NCBI GenBank assembly: GCA_039602395.1
Contig: JBCNJP010000003.1
Coordinates: 17,517,167 to 17,581,166, forward strand
From: Deinandra increscens subsp. villosa
Taxonomy: Eukaryota > Streptophyta > Magnoliopsida > Asterales > Asteraceae
Direction: 5' to 3'
DNA length: 64,000 nucleotides
Made by a program: the position numbers and the translations under genes. Shown here piece after piece: positions 47,769 to 57,885 of the stretch (positions within the stretch are counted from its first letter, which is position 1; each line of letters opens with the position of its first letter). The notes beneath the pieces were generated by a model. The model saw only the letters and a list, made by a program, of their open reading frames with translations. It had not been told where the DNA came from and did not search any database.

Positions 47769-48105
47769 TAATTACAATGATTTTAGGAGCTTTCTTTAGA
47801 TACCTTTGATGATGTTTGTTGTTAAAAAAAATTACAACTAGGATTTTCCACATGCGTATGTTGTGTTGAAAACCCTATATAGATAAAATAAAATATAAAT
47901 GAAATCTTACACGATTCGTTTCGTTTAGATAAAATCTAAATCGCAATATGAGAAACCATCAGAAATAAGGATGTAAAAATACATATCAAATTTAACTTGG
48001 TTCAATTCGTTTTAAATAAAACTGACATCCAAACGTACACCGGTTTAAATGTACATAAAATATGCATCGCAACGTCAGATTCAGAGTGTAAAAAAACAAT
48101 GTATA

Positions 48106-49106
48106 CTAGGATAGAACCCGTATGTTATACGGGTTAAATCATTTTTTTTGGTAAAGGGTTATACGGGTTAAATCATTAGAAAATATATATAAATGATAAT
48201 TCATGCATACTCATTTTATTACCCGAATAACGTATTACATTACATTTAATAAAGTTATAATTCATAATATGGTATTGGTGACTTTATCTTCTTCATAAAA
48301 AAATATTTAGAGCATGTCTCTACTTGTATATTTGGAAAAAATACAACATAAACATGATCATCTTTAAAAATGGTTGTTAGAAAAACAATCCAACCTTGAA
48401 TAGCGACTAACACTAACTTATGATTTGACAAACTTGAGAATTTAAGTCTCGATAGAAAGTTAGGTGAGTATAAAATTTCATCAAAATTATAATGAACATT
48501 TTTTAATTGTTGAGTATAAAGTCTAAAGTATAATTAGAATATTATAATGTTAAATCAATAAAAAAAATTATCTTGGTATATATTAGATAACGTACAATTG
48601 TATTAGTCATGATGTTTAAAATTTCCAATTTTAATGGACATGGATCATTTGATATGATAGAAAAACTATTTAATATTGGATATTATAAACATAAATTTTA
48701 TTGTTTACGGATTTCTCTATAAATATTATCATCCACAATGTTTATTAGATTTGTAAAACAATATTAGTTATTCATTAGTTATAATATTAAATATGATTTG
48801 CTCAATTATATTTGAAAAACATGGTAAATAAATGTCTATTGGTATTTTATAAGTTTTTTAAATATTTATTAAATGAAAATAATAATAGTTTAAAAAAGAA
48901 TTTTAAATAAAAATTAGATGTAAATTGATATATGATTGTCATAATTCCATAAATATAATTAAATAAAAATATATCATGATTATAAGGGATATAATTTCCT
49001 AAAAAAGAATTCATTAGAGATTAGATTTGGGAGGGAAAAATTGTGTGAGAATGATTCTAGTGTTGACAAGTGTCAACAATTGTAATTGTTTATTAGAGTA
49101 GGAAGA
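48106..49106 (-). mobile_element. Non-autonomous Helitron, 1001 bp
   Basis: On - it starts TCTTCCTACTCTAATAAAC after A and ends CTAG before T. Close to the end is the hairpin ACCCGTAT-AAC-ATACGGGT. The first 45 bases align well with those of the Helitron at 30183, so the two share a family. The interior is AT-rich and non-coding. The hairpin word is partly duplicated (about 48114-48175). Confidence 0.9.
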
Positions 49107-49137
49107 TTTAAGTTATAAAAGAAAAATAAATTATGTA

Positions 49138-49316
49138 TACTAGCGAAGCTTAGGCGAAAAGTTTGGGGGACGAAGAGTCATGGATCCTAATCCCGGAGGG
49201 GCGGTTCTCAATAAATATAAAAAAATTTCAAAAATCGCAAAAATTAGCACTACGGCCGAAAAAAACCGGGGGGGCGGTCGCCCCCCCCCCCCGGTCCTAA
49301 CTAACCTTCGCCACTG
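49138..49316. mobile_element. Small hAT MITE, 179 bp
   Basis: ATTATGTA flanks it at 49130-49137 and 49317-49324, a perfect 8-bp duplication. The right end CTTCGCCACTG pairs with the worn left end TACTAGCGAAGC. A G/C-rich centre (CCGGGGGGGCGG with a poly-C run) is typical of this plant MITE type. Confidence 0.85.
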
Positions 49317-49497
49317 ATTATGTACATACATGAAAACTCTATTTAAAAAAAAAAATACATCAAAACATTTTGTGAAGGATGAAAAATAAATAAATAAGAG
49401 GGAAACAAGACTTGATAATCGTACCGTAGACCTCTTTCTTCAAAACCATGTATATTATTTGACCAGATCGGAAATGTCAAATCGGATCAAACCAACT

Positions 49498-50120
49498 TCA
49501 ACTCAGTTTTTGGGTTAGATCTTTTAGCTTGACGGAATTGACGGGAAAATGGGACATGCACACGTAACAACGCGTTAGGACCACCACATAGTCGGAGATT
49601 GGGCTCCGTTTTACCATTCGGTGTGAGAATCAGTGATCAAAGTGATCAGAGAAGAAAATATTGTGTGTGAGTGAGTGTATGAGAGAATTTTTTTTTTAAC
49701 GGCAAATTTGGATCACTGACGGGGGCATTACCCACCCACCCGATCATCTCCAATCCCCATCAGAAGGAAACTCATCATAGTTGAGAAAATCCCCTGGCCC
49801 AGCCTGTAACCCCCATGCCAAGCCTGTAACCCCCATTTATTTATTTTTTTGTTACAAGTAGGACTTGAACCCAAGACCACCCCTTTATAATGACTTCGGT
49901 ACCTCTCCCTAACCAATTGGGCTAGGGATCATTGGTGAGTGTATGAGAGAATGAATGTGATACCTGAGCAACTCGAAGTATATATACTTAGGGTTGCATG
50001 TGGAGTGTTTATGTGTGACGCGCGTTTGCGCACATGTATCTTCTAGAAGGCGATTAAGAATGAATGGTCGAGATCAGATGACACATGTTGAGTGCACGGA
50101 AGCACACCACGTGTCATAAT
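49498..50120 (-). promoter_or_regulatory. Possible promoter and 5' leader on -, split by a SINE
   Basis: On -, a G-box/ABRE (CACGTG, 50108-50113) is followed by TATA (AGTATATATACT, 49978-49989). Next come a pyrimidine-rich leader with CTCTCATACACTCACTC interrupted by the SINE, and then a 39-codon ATG frame (49617 to 49498) with no known relatives. The same arrangement could be an LTR promoter. No downstream exon was recognised. Confidence 0.3.
49689..49934 (-). mobile_element. SINE, 246 bp, with an 18-bp target duplication
   Basis: GTGAGTGTATGAGAGAAT flanks it at 49671-49688 and 49935-49952. On - it has an A-box-like CTAGCCCAATTGGTTAGGG, a B-box-like GGGTTCAAGTCC, and ends TTTGCCGTTAAAAAAAA. 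A short internal duplication (CCTGTAACCCCCATG) lies near 49803-49836. Confidence 0.92.
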
Positions 50121-50339
50121 AGATTTCAGGTGCCATGAATGCTGGATTATTTTGTGGTCCTCAAAGGATTTGGGTTGAACCACAGCCATGAAATCGATCT
50201 TGTGGGTCAAGAAAGATCCACGTGAAACCTAAATGGGCTGGAAATCGGATCTTTCCTCTTCAAATATTCGGAAGTTGGTGTATTTTGAGTATAGATCATA
50301 TAAATTTTATGTTTTACAAAGCTTTAAAACAATAATACT

Positions 50340-51180
50340 TTTAGGAATTTAATGTCAAAAAATAATTATAAATTCCATAACTATATTATTATTATTTAAT
50401 GTCAAAAAATAATTATAAATTTCATAACTATATTATTATTATTAAAAAAATAGGAATGTTACAAACAAGGAGCTAGCAAAACACAACAAATAAAAACAAC
50501 AAAAGTTTAAATAGAAAGAGACCCACCAGCCCTAATCTTAATCCAAAACTTTATTAAATAGATAAAGCTTAATCAATATTTAATTACCGACATATTTAAT
50601 ATAGAATACTAAGCTTAATTATAATCCAATAAAATATATCTTTATCAAACGGAAGAACCGGGGGTAAACTAGAAATTTTACATGATAATTTTTGTTGATT
50701 ATTACGAGATGTTAACCACCTTTCTCTCGTTGCTGAATTTTGTTTTCTAGGGGACTTATTATTCCTTTACCAAATTTTGCAAAAAAAATAATAAAAAAAA
50801 ATAGTGTCGTTAAAGTATAAAACTATAAAGAAGTCGTGGCTAAAGTCAAAAACTCTAAAAGTATAATAATAAAAGAAAGTAGAAAGTTGGGAGTATAAAA
50901 CGTAAAAGTCTAAAAGTTCAATTGTGAAAGTATAAACCTATAAAAGTATACTAAAAACGAAAGTAGAAAAGTTAAGGGATATAAACGTAAAAGTCTAATA
51001 AAACTATAAAATAGTCGTGGTCAAAGTCGAAAATTCTAAGTTAAAAAAAATTTGGAAAAGTTAAGGGGTATAAAAGGTAAAACTATAAAAGTTTTGTGGG
51101 CAAAGTAGAAACTATAAAAAAGTCGTGTTCAAAGTCGAAAACTTTAACTTACGTGGCCAAAGTAGAAGAGGGCTAAGCGT
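50340..51180. repeat. AT-rich degenerate repeats left of the plastid insert
   Basis: A stretch of about 57 bp (TTTAATGTCAAAAAATAATT...) is doubled at 50347-50443. From about 50810 a loose unit containing AAAGTATAAAACTATAAA, GTCGTGG and CAAAGTC recurs. It continues after the plastid fragment at 51700, so the fragment lies within this repeat field. No gene. Confidence 0.6.
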
Positions 51181-51184
51181 CAAG

Positions 51185-51374
51185 TTGGTGATTTTTCTTA
51201 CATCTCCACCTCCCGGAGCCCAAGTAAAGAGTTTTTTTATACTTGTTCCATATATGTCTGCTTTGACTCGAATGAATGTTCTGAAAAAACCTCAATTAAG
51301 TTATGTTCTAGAAAAAGAGGATTCTTGCTTTTTTGCCCTCCTGCTGAGAAAGCATTCATTTATCGGCTCATTTC
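51185..51374 (-). other. Probable plastid spacer next to ycf4 (nuclear copy)
   Basis: This sequence directly follows the ycf4 stop on -. It is of different composition from the AT-rich surroundings (CATCTCCACCTCCCGGAGCC) and I read it as the ycf4-cemA spacer, the known plastid order. That reading is inference. Confidence 0.5.
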
Positions 51375-51640
51375 TTAAAATACTTCAATTGGTACACGCA
51401 AGAAATATGCCGATTCAGCAGCTTTTTGTTCCATTTCCCGTGGAGTAAAATTCTCATCAGTACGAGTCAATGGAATGGCTCCCTGGCCTCGGATATCCAT
51501 ATAAAGGACACGCCGAGCATAAATACACTCTTTAACTTCTATTCTGACGGATTGAATATCTTTTATAAGAAATCGGAGGAAGACCCGACGATTTTTTCCA
51601 GGAAATCCCCAACGAAAGATACACAACTAGGAAGACGTTT
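51375..51640 (-). pseudogene. ycf4: Nuclear copy of the 3' part of plastid ycf4
   Basis: On - an open frame of 82 codons ends with the plastid stop at 51375-51377. It contains FRWGFPGKNRR, KDIQSVRIEVKE, YARRVLYMDIRGQGAIPL and FLRVPIEVF, the well-conserved C-terminal half of Ycf4, a thylakoid protein for photosystem I assembly. The N-terminal half is missing and the frame is disturbed upstream. A few substitutions (e.g. Cys in IEVKECIYA, Ser in KAAESAYF) show drift. It has no plastid targeting or promoter, so it is a dead plastid-to-nucleus transfer. Confidence 0.9.
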
Positions 51641-51699
51641 CAAATACCACACATGCATTACCGGGTATGCGAGTTTGATGTAGCCCATTTGATATCTTC

Positions 51700-52105
51700 A
51701 CAAAACTTAAAACAAAAAACTTTAAAAGTTAGGGGGTAGAAACATTAAAGTAAGAAACACATGTGGCTAAACTATGAAAACCTAAAGTTTACTATTTTTA
51801 TTTTAAAAAAAACAAAGTATAAATTTTAAGGGTAGAAAATGTCAAAGTGTTAAACTTTTGTGGTCAATGTTAAAAACCAAAAACCTAACTGTTCATTTAC
51901 CAAATTTTGTTGTTATATATATAAGGTTTAAAAAAAAACAAAGTGTAAAATTTAAGGGTAGAAAATGTCAAAGTGTTAAACTTTTGTGGTTAATATTAAA
52001 AACCCAAAAATTTAACTATTCATCTACCAAATTGTGTTGTTATATATATAATTAGTTTTTTTAATACCTCGTCAAGGAATAAGCATTTTACAATTAGGCC
52101 ACGAT
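51700..52105. repeat. Tandem repeat of about 120 bp right of the plastid insert
   Basis: A unit with AAGGGTAGAAAATGTCAAAGTGTTAAACTTTTGTGG and ending TTGTTGTTATATATATAA occurs twice (about 51829-51925 and 51950-52051). The first part resembles the repeats before the plastid fragment. Confidence 0.75.
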
Positions 52106-52700
52106 CAATGTTTTAAAAACCGGTTTTTTAGTTGAACCGGAAAATTTTCCGGGGCCGGTTCGACCGGTCGGACCGGTTAGACCGGCCGGTTGAACCGGTT
52201 AGGGGATTTATATATATATTTTTATTAAAATGTTAATAAATTTGTACACCACAATGAAAATAGTTAAAATACAATGATAATCCACAAAAAAATAATACCA
52301 AATTGGTATTTCATAAGAATATATAAGTTTTAAACTTTAAAAAATAATAAAAAATAACAATAAATTTTAAAAAAAATATTTTTTTTTAAAACTGTCAGAA
52401 AACCGGTTGAACCGGAAAAAACCGGAAAAAACCAGAAAAAACCGGAAAACCGCCCGTTTCAAAACGGTCCGGTTATGTCCAAAAAACCGGGGATTAAAAA
52501 ACCGATATGATAACCGGTTGGCGGTTGAACCGGTTGAACCGGACCGGTTGAACCGGTTTTTAAAACATTGGCCACGATCTAAGTTATTAATTGAATTACT
52601 ATTAGACTAGAAGGGTGAGAGGAATAAGCCTTTTACAATAAGGCCAGGATCTAACTTATTAATTGAGTTACTATATTAAACTAGAAGGGTGAGGTTATTT
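52070..52700. repeat. Tandem duplication split by a hAT element
   Basis: The unit GGAATAAGC.TTTTACAAT.AGGCCA.GATCTAA.TTATTAATTGA..TACTA...ACTAGAAGGGTGAG occurs at about 52075-52620 (with the hAT element inside) and 52620-52692. It shows the site before and after insertion. Confidence 0.75.
52106..52570. mobile_element. Non-autonomous hAT element, 465 bp
   Basis: The ends CAATGTTTTAAAAACCGG and CCGGTTTTTAAAACATTG are perfect inverted repeats of 18 bp. GCCACGAT flanks both sides (52098-52105, 52571-52578), an 8-bp duplication. The arms are built from GAACCGGTT words; the middle is AT-rich. There is no transposase. Confidence 0.95.
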
Positions 52701-52719
52701 TAGACTAGAAGGGTGAGTT

Positions 52720-53530
52720 TATCGTAAAAATTTAGTTTAAATAAAAATGATAAGAATGAAGCATAACCATTTGATCTTCAATTAAATGAAGAATTTATGG
52801 CTCAAAATTTTCTCGTGTATAATTAGAGAGAAAAAACTAAAGAAATAATAGATGGAATGCATTTTTTATTTTTTATCAAATTCCTCTAATTTTTTAAACT
52901 TTCATAACTCTTAGATACGACATTATTTTTTAAAAAAATTACACCATAAAAACGAGCATTTTTTTATCTTTAAAACGCGTATAGTGTTGTTATATATAAA
53001 ATTAAAAAAAAAATTGACTCTTTCGATTGTATCAAAATGTTCAGATCATTGTGTCATTGTGTCAAAATATTCAGATCATTGTGTCAAAAATGTTCAGATC
53101 ATTGTGTCATATCGTGTCAAAATGTTCAGATCATTGTGTCATATGGTGTCAAAAACCAAAAGAGTATTTAATTTTATATATAGCAACGCAATTTATATAC
53201 TTTTGACACAATGACACAATGATTTGATCATTTTGACACAAACATTGTGTCAAAAATCGAAAAAGTAATTTTTTTTAGTTTTTTATATAGCAACACTATA
53301 CGCTTTTAAAGATAAAAAATGCACATTTTTATGGTGTAATTTAAAAAAAAAATAATGTCGTATGTGAAAGTTATGAAGGTTTTTTAAAAATGGGAGAAGT
53401 GGGTAAAAAGTCAATAAAATGGCTAAAACTAGAATACCCCTCTTTCCTTTTTTATTAGATCAAGATCCAATGGCTGAAAATATTTCTTATCGTTCTTACC
53501 TAAACCAAACTTCTCATTTAAACCTCTCTA
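52720..53530. repeat. Fold-back element with a central minisatellite
   Basis: Arms of about 250-300 bp (about 52720-52990 and 53270-53530) are reverse complements with mismatches. Examples are ACGCGTATAGTGTTGTTATAT with ATATAGCAACACTATACGC, and CATTTGATCTTCAATTAAA with a mutated partner. The centre repeats GTGTCAAAATGTTCAGATCATT about five times (53030-53150). The outer ends and target duplication were not resolved. Confidence 0.75.
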
Positions 53531-53540
53531 GAATTATGTT

Positions 53541-53690
53541 TGATTATTTTATTAGTTTTATCTTTATTATCTTTAAGGGTTTTTAAGAGTTGTTAAGTAT
53601 AAAAATAAATAGGGGTTCAATGTCTTTGTAAATTGTCCTCATTTTATCTTTAATTCTAATAAAGCAATAAGATGGTTGTCACATGACCAT
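53541..53690 (+). mobile_element. LTR-like remnant similar to that at 57706
   Basis: TTATCTTTAAGGGTTTTTAAGAG, AGTATAAAAATAAATAGGGGTTCAA and a polyadenylation-like CTAATAAAGC follow the same order as in the remnant at 57706-57885. It is probably an old solo LTR; the ends are unclear. Confidence 0.45.
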
Positions 53691-53789
53691 TCCTAGGGTC
53701 TTCATATCATCATGTCCACATTTTAACACTAGATTAAGTCAATATATAAATTTTAAAATGAATTCAATGTATTATTCAAACTTTCTAGG

Positions 53790-53978
53790 AAAATTGGATT
53801 TAAATAATACGAGTTATGCCTTATTGGCGAATAATAATATGAGTTTTGACATTTCCTCACAATAATACCAATTAAACACATAGGTGATATCAGTGATACG
53901 CCGTTAAAATTAATTTAACGGGGTTAGTGAAACGGATATTTTTGTCATTTTTGAAAGTTGAGGGGCTTGTTTTGTAAT
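53790..53978 (+). repeat. Left 189-bp inverted repeat of the J-domain element
   Basis: It is the reverse complement of 54723-54911 with about three mismatches in 189 bases. Beyond it, weaker similarity continues outward (AAATTTTAAAATGAATTCAATGTA against the region near 55180-55200), so the real terminus lies further left. Confidence 0.92.
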
Positions 53979-54702
53979 TTTTTTTTATAAACCTAAAAAA
54001 AAGAAGAAAAGTGGAGAAGGAGGGTCTGAGGCGCAGTCAACGGGAGTGTTTGATAGGTGCGCCTTCACCGGAGCTCTAATCTCGCCGGATAACACGCCGT
54101 CCGGCGGCACTCCGTTCTGGTTCCATTGCCGGTTAGGGCTCGCACGAACCAAAGGACTCAAACAGAACGTTAAGCTAGACAGATTCCTCGCGTGTCCTCC
54201 ACCGCCGCCGCGCCGCGCCGGCGTCCTCCGCGGCGTGTTTTTCCACGACTCCGTCGTCTCAAATTCGCTCGTCGCATTGTTTAATTCGTCTACATCTGAG
54301 TTTCTCACCGGTGACATTCCGCGATCTCGGCGGCGAAGGGCGACAATCACCGCCGCTTACGCCACCGCCGAACGGACCACGGCGGCGAAGGAGCCGGAGA
54401 CGATCAGATCGTTCCGTAACCGTAACAATACTCCTTCATCGCTGTACGATGTGCTCGGGGTTCGAATCGGAGCGGATATGCGAGAGATCAAATCGGCGTA
54501 CCGGAAATTAGCTAGGGTTTTGCATCCGGACGTCGGGAACTCGTCGGCCGACGAGTTCATGAAGGTGCACTCGGCTTATGCGACACTTGCAGATCCGGAA
54601 AAGCGGGCTGTTTATGATCGGACGGTGATCCAGCGGCGGGTGGGAGATGTGTCTCCGGTGAGGTCTGCCGGCGGGTACAAGTGCCGGAGATGGGAGGCCT
54701 AA
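53962..54702 (+). pseudogene. J-domain (DnaJ type III) coding sequence without an ATG, inside an inverted-repeat element
   Basis: The frame is open from after the stop at 53959-53961 to TAA at 54700-54702, with no in-frame ATG before the J domain. Counting from a GTG at 54046, it has 218 codons. Residues 131-192 are a complete J domain: SSLYDVLGV, EIKSAYRKLARVLHPDV with the essential HPD (160-162), SADEFMKVHSAYATLADPEKRAVYDR. J domains stimulate the ATPase of Hsp70 chaperones. The sequence is close to the small chloroplast proteins of the DnaJ11/ATJ11 type, whose Ser/Arg-rich transit peptide may correspond to residues 80-125. The usual C-terminal tail of that family is cut: the frame ends RRWEA, 20 bases from the right repeat. 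The 5' half is GC-rich and open on both strands, so it may be a second captured piece. The first in-frame ATG (54478) lies inside the J domain. I read it as a captured, probably non-functional copy. Confidence 0.8.
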
Positions 54703-54722
54703 TCGGAAAGGTTAAAACTCAT

Positions 54723-54911
54723 ATTACAAAACAAGCCCCTCAACTTTCAAAAATGACAAAAAGATCCGTTTCACTAACCCCGTTAAATTAATTTTAACGG
54801 CGTATCACTGATATCACCTATGTGTTTAATTGATATTATTGTGAGGAAAGGTCAAAACTCATATTATTATTCGCCAATAAGGCATAACTCGTATTATTTA
54901 AATCCAATTTT
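54723..54911 (-). repeat. Right 189-bp inverted repeat of the J-domain element
   Basis: This is the partner of 53790-53978. The words GGAAAGGTTAAAACTCATATTA (about 54705) and GGAAAGGTCAAAACTCATATTA (about 54845) also form a short direct repeat at its inner end. A SINE has inserted just outside it. Confidence 0.92.
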
Positions 54912-54943
54912 CCAACTTTCTAAATATAAAATTGAACATTACA

Positions 54944-55162
54944 CCACTAGGACTTGTCCTAGTGGTACAGACGATGAGGAGATGACTCGTGACTGAAAGG
55001 TCATGAGTTCGAGTCTTTGAGCCACCAGATTTTCCACCCGGCCGTTCGCGAATGTGGTTTTCCCTGGAACGGTTTGACTGATGGTTCTGGGCGCCTGTGA
55101 GCCCCTTTGCCAGTGGATGATCCCGGCTCAGGACTCGTTTAGTTGGCCGTTCAAAAAATAAA
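54944..55162 (+). mobile_element. SINE, 219 bp, with an 18-bp target duplication
   Basis: ATAAAATTGAACATTACA flanks it at 54926-54943 and 55163-55180. It has an A-box-like TCCTAGTGGTAC (54957), a B-box-like GAGTTCGAGTCT (about 55005) and ends TTGGCCGTTCAAAAAATAAA. It lies in the outer flank of the J-domain element, so it is younger than that element if the inverted repeats extend that far. Confidence 0.93.
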
Positions 55163-55180
55163 ATAAAATTGAACATTACA

Positions 55181-55920
55181 TTTAATTAATTTTAAATTTC
55201 TAATTCAATGTAATAAAACTTCAAATCTTTTAAAATTTCTAAACTTAAATTTTGAAAAATTCAAATTTAAAAAAACTTATTATTTTAACTTTTCACATAA
55301 AAAATTCAATATTAAATTTATTATTAATATAATGTAATTGTGAGATCTTTAAAACTTCTAAATTTATATTTTACAAAATTCAAATTCCAAACATTTATTA
55401 TAACTTTTCACATATAAAGTTCAATAGTACAATTAATAGATTTCTAATTTCTAATTAAATACATTTAGTAAATTTTAATTTTCTAACTAAATAGTTATTG
55501 TAATGGTCAACAAATCCTTATTTTTTCTTAACTATTGTAAGATAACTTACTACTAAGCCGCAACAACTGGGATAACAATAGTGGCGGTCATACTGTTTTA
55601 CGGCCAGCAAATTAGGATAATGGCTATATGGGTCAGTAAAGTCGATTATCTAACCTAAACTACAACATCGAAAATAAAATATTAGATTGTTCAAACATGA
55701 TTAGTGTGATTATTGAATATATTACATGATAAACGAAATTCATATTTATATGACTATTAAATTTGAACGAACTCAACCCAGGTTTAACAAATCCAAAATT
55801 GATTAAAAAAATTAGTCATACATATTTTTCAAATCTCTCATCATTTTTTTCTTTCATTTATCTCATTTTATGAACCTAAACTCAACCTGTATAATTTACG
55901 GGTTACTAACCTAATTAAAT
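55181..55920. other. AT-rich sequence, nothing recognised
   Basis: Very AT-rich with loose repeats of TTCAAAT/AAATTTC words. The first 30 bases may be the eroded end of the J-domain element's right arm. No gene. Confidence 0.5.
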
Positions 55921-57885
55921 ATATAGCGTTGTTTATTCGTTTCTTGTTCTACTGTGATATCCATTAATTAGTATTAGAGCTCAGTGAAGCTCGAACAATT
56001 TACAAAGAGCGAACACCGGAGACCAAGATGATTGGGTTAAAGCGGTTATAAAAACACATTGATCGGTGCAAAATTTGAGCAACAAGTTCGTCGAGTTGAG
56101 GAGGTTGTTTTTCTTATTAGCATATTAAAGATTTTTTTTTTCCGCTCACCAAGTCCAAGATGATAGGATAATGATTTGTGTGAATACAAAGTAGAGAGTT
56201 CATCTAGGCCTTTGACTCCGTTGTCACTTTTCCAACTTAAATTGGAGATTTTGTAGTTGGGTCATGTAGATCAAGAAGGAAGGGTTGTCAAAGTATATGT
56301 TTTCTGTTTTGGCTGTGACGGAAGGGAAAGAAGATTCATAGGTTTGGTTTTTTGCTCAATCGGTGAGAACAAAGCAAGTTTTGCTCTTAAGGGCTCCGGT
56401 GATCTAACAATATTGGCGTGTAATAAACGATTAGATGGTGGCTAGCTATTCGTTTGACTAGGGGTGAGCATGGTTCGGTTCGGTTCGGTTTTTGGCTCGA
56501 ACCGAACCGAAACCGAATGTTTCGGTTCCTAGAAAAAAAAAACCATTCGGTTTCGGTTTTTTTCGGTTCGGTTTTTTTCGGTTTTTTTCGGTTTTTTTGG
56601 TTTTTTCGGTTCGGTTTTTTTTCGGTTTTTTTTCCCAGCATACTGTATGGTTCATAGCTTAATCAACTAATAGTAAATATAATGTACCCAAAGTAAGAGT
56701 TTCAACTTCAACTGATGATTAATATCAATGTGTTTATAGCATCCAAGAAACCAAACAAATTTGACATCAGTTTAACTTCAAAAATAATTATGAGCCACAT
56801 ATCAACAGAGAAGCTAACTAGCTGATACATATTTACAAAACCACAGAGATTGCAACCTAAAAACCCAAATACACATACACCGATACGCACTAAACTCCTA
56901 CGAATTCAATTCCAAATACCGCCATAACCCAATTAACCAAACACGTATAAAGAAATCTGCAGGATATGATATAAGTTACCACTTTACATTAGTTTGAGCA
57001 AAACCCTAGAAGACATTAAGAGGCGTACATGTACATAGTATTCATACCAAAGAAGCGGGAAGTTGGAGATGGAAAGTCGGACGGATCACTAAAGTGTTTT
57101 TTTTTTGTAATTTTATATAATTTAGAATATTATTATTAAATAATAATGTTCTAAGTTTCATAATGCCCCTTCATAAATCATTAATTTACACATATACCTT
57201 CGGTTCGGTTCGGTTTTTTAAACGGTTCGGTTTTTCGGTTCGGTTTTTTAAACGGTTCGGTTTTTAATCGACGTGAAACCGAAACCGAACCATTATTTTC
57301 GGTTCGGTTTTTTTCGGTTTTTTTTTTCGGTTCGGTTTTGTCGGTTTTTTTGGTTCGGTTCGGTTTTTTTCGCTTTTTTGCTCACCCATACGTTTGACAG
57401 CTTAGCAAACAAATAGACGAACATGAGGTGCTAGTTCTAACAATCAACTGACCAATCAGGTACAAGGTCGCGGAAATGGTAGAGCTAGAGGGTACCGAAA
57501 CAACACAGCCAAGTATCCTAAAAAGTTTTCGGGTAGAAAACAAGGGTCAGTGTCGTCCTTTGCAAACGAGTCTGAAAACATTATAGAATCGGTTTTTGAT
57601 AGAGGGTCAGAGAGTATGAGTTTAACTGATTTCAACGGGCATTAAAGAACTTGAAAGGATGGTATTACAATATTAGAGGGTGATTATTGAACTAATCTTC
57701 TAACTGTGTTAGTATTAGATTAGAATTAGGTTTGATTATTCAACTAGTTTTAGATTTTCTATCTTTAAAGATTATTTAGTATAAATAGAGGTTCAAAAAT
57801 CTTTATAAATCATTCCGGTTTTATTAATATGGAGTTAGTTATTCGTTCCTGGTTATAGTGTTATATCCATTAATTTTTTTATACA
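55920..57885 (+). mobile_element. Eroded small Copia-type element, split by a hAT element
   Basis: The end of a 5' LTR (TTATTCGTTTC...GATATCCATTAA, to about 55967) is followed by TTAGTATTAGAGCTC, a worn form of the TTGGTATCAGAGC primer-binding site. The same LTR end (TTATTCGTTCC...TATATCCATTAA) recurs at about 57840-57882, in an LTR with TAGTATAAATAGAGG. Between them, without the hAT insert, are only about 800 bp with gag-like remains (e.g. a basic Gly/Arg-rich stretch GRGNGRARGYRNN near 57470). The start of the 5' LTR is lost. Confidence 0.6.
56459..57390. mobile_element. Non-autonomous hAT element, 932 bp
   Basis: The ends TAGGGGTGAGCA and TGCTCACCCATA are inverted, and CGTTTGAC flanks both sides (56451-56458, 57391-57398), a perfect 8-bp duplication. 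The arms are CGGTTCGGTTTTTT repeats, a known plant hAT MITE style. The middle (about 56640-57195) is unrelated AT-rich sequence, perhaps captured. There is no transposase. Confidence 0.95.

Noticed and set aside
51125..51448. 107-residue gene on +
   Set aside because: It runs antisense through the plastid-derived ycf4 end and spacer and is a shadow frame.
53985..54350. 121-residue frame on - opposite the J-domain ORF
   Set aside because: It overlaps a clear J-domain frame region of high GC where both strands are open; no homologue recognised.
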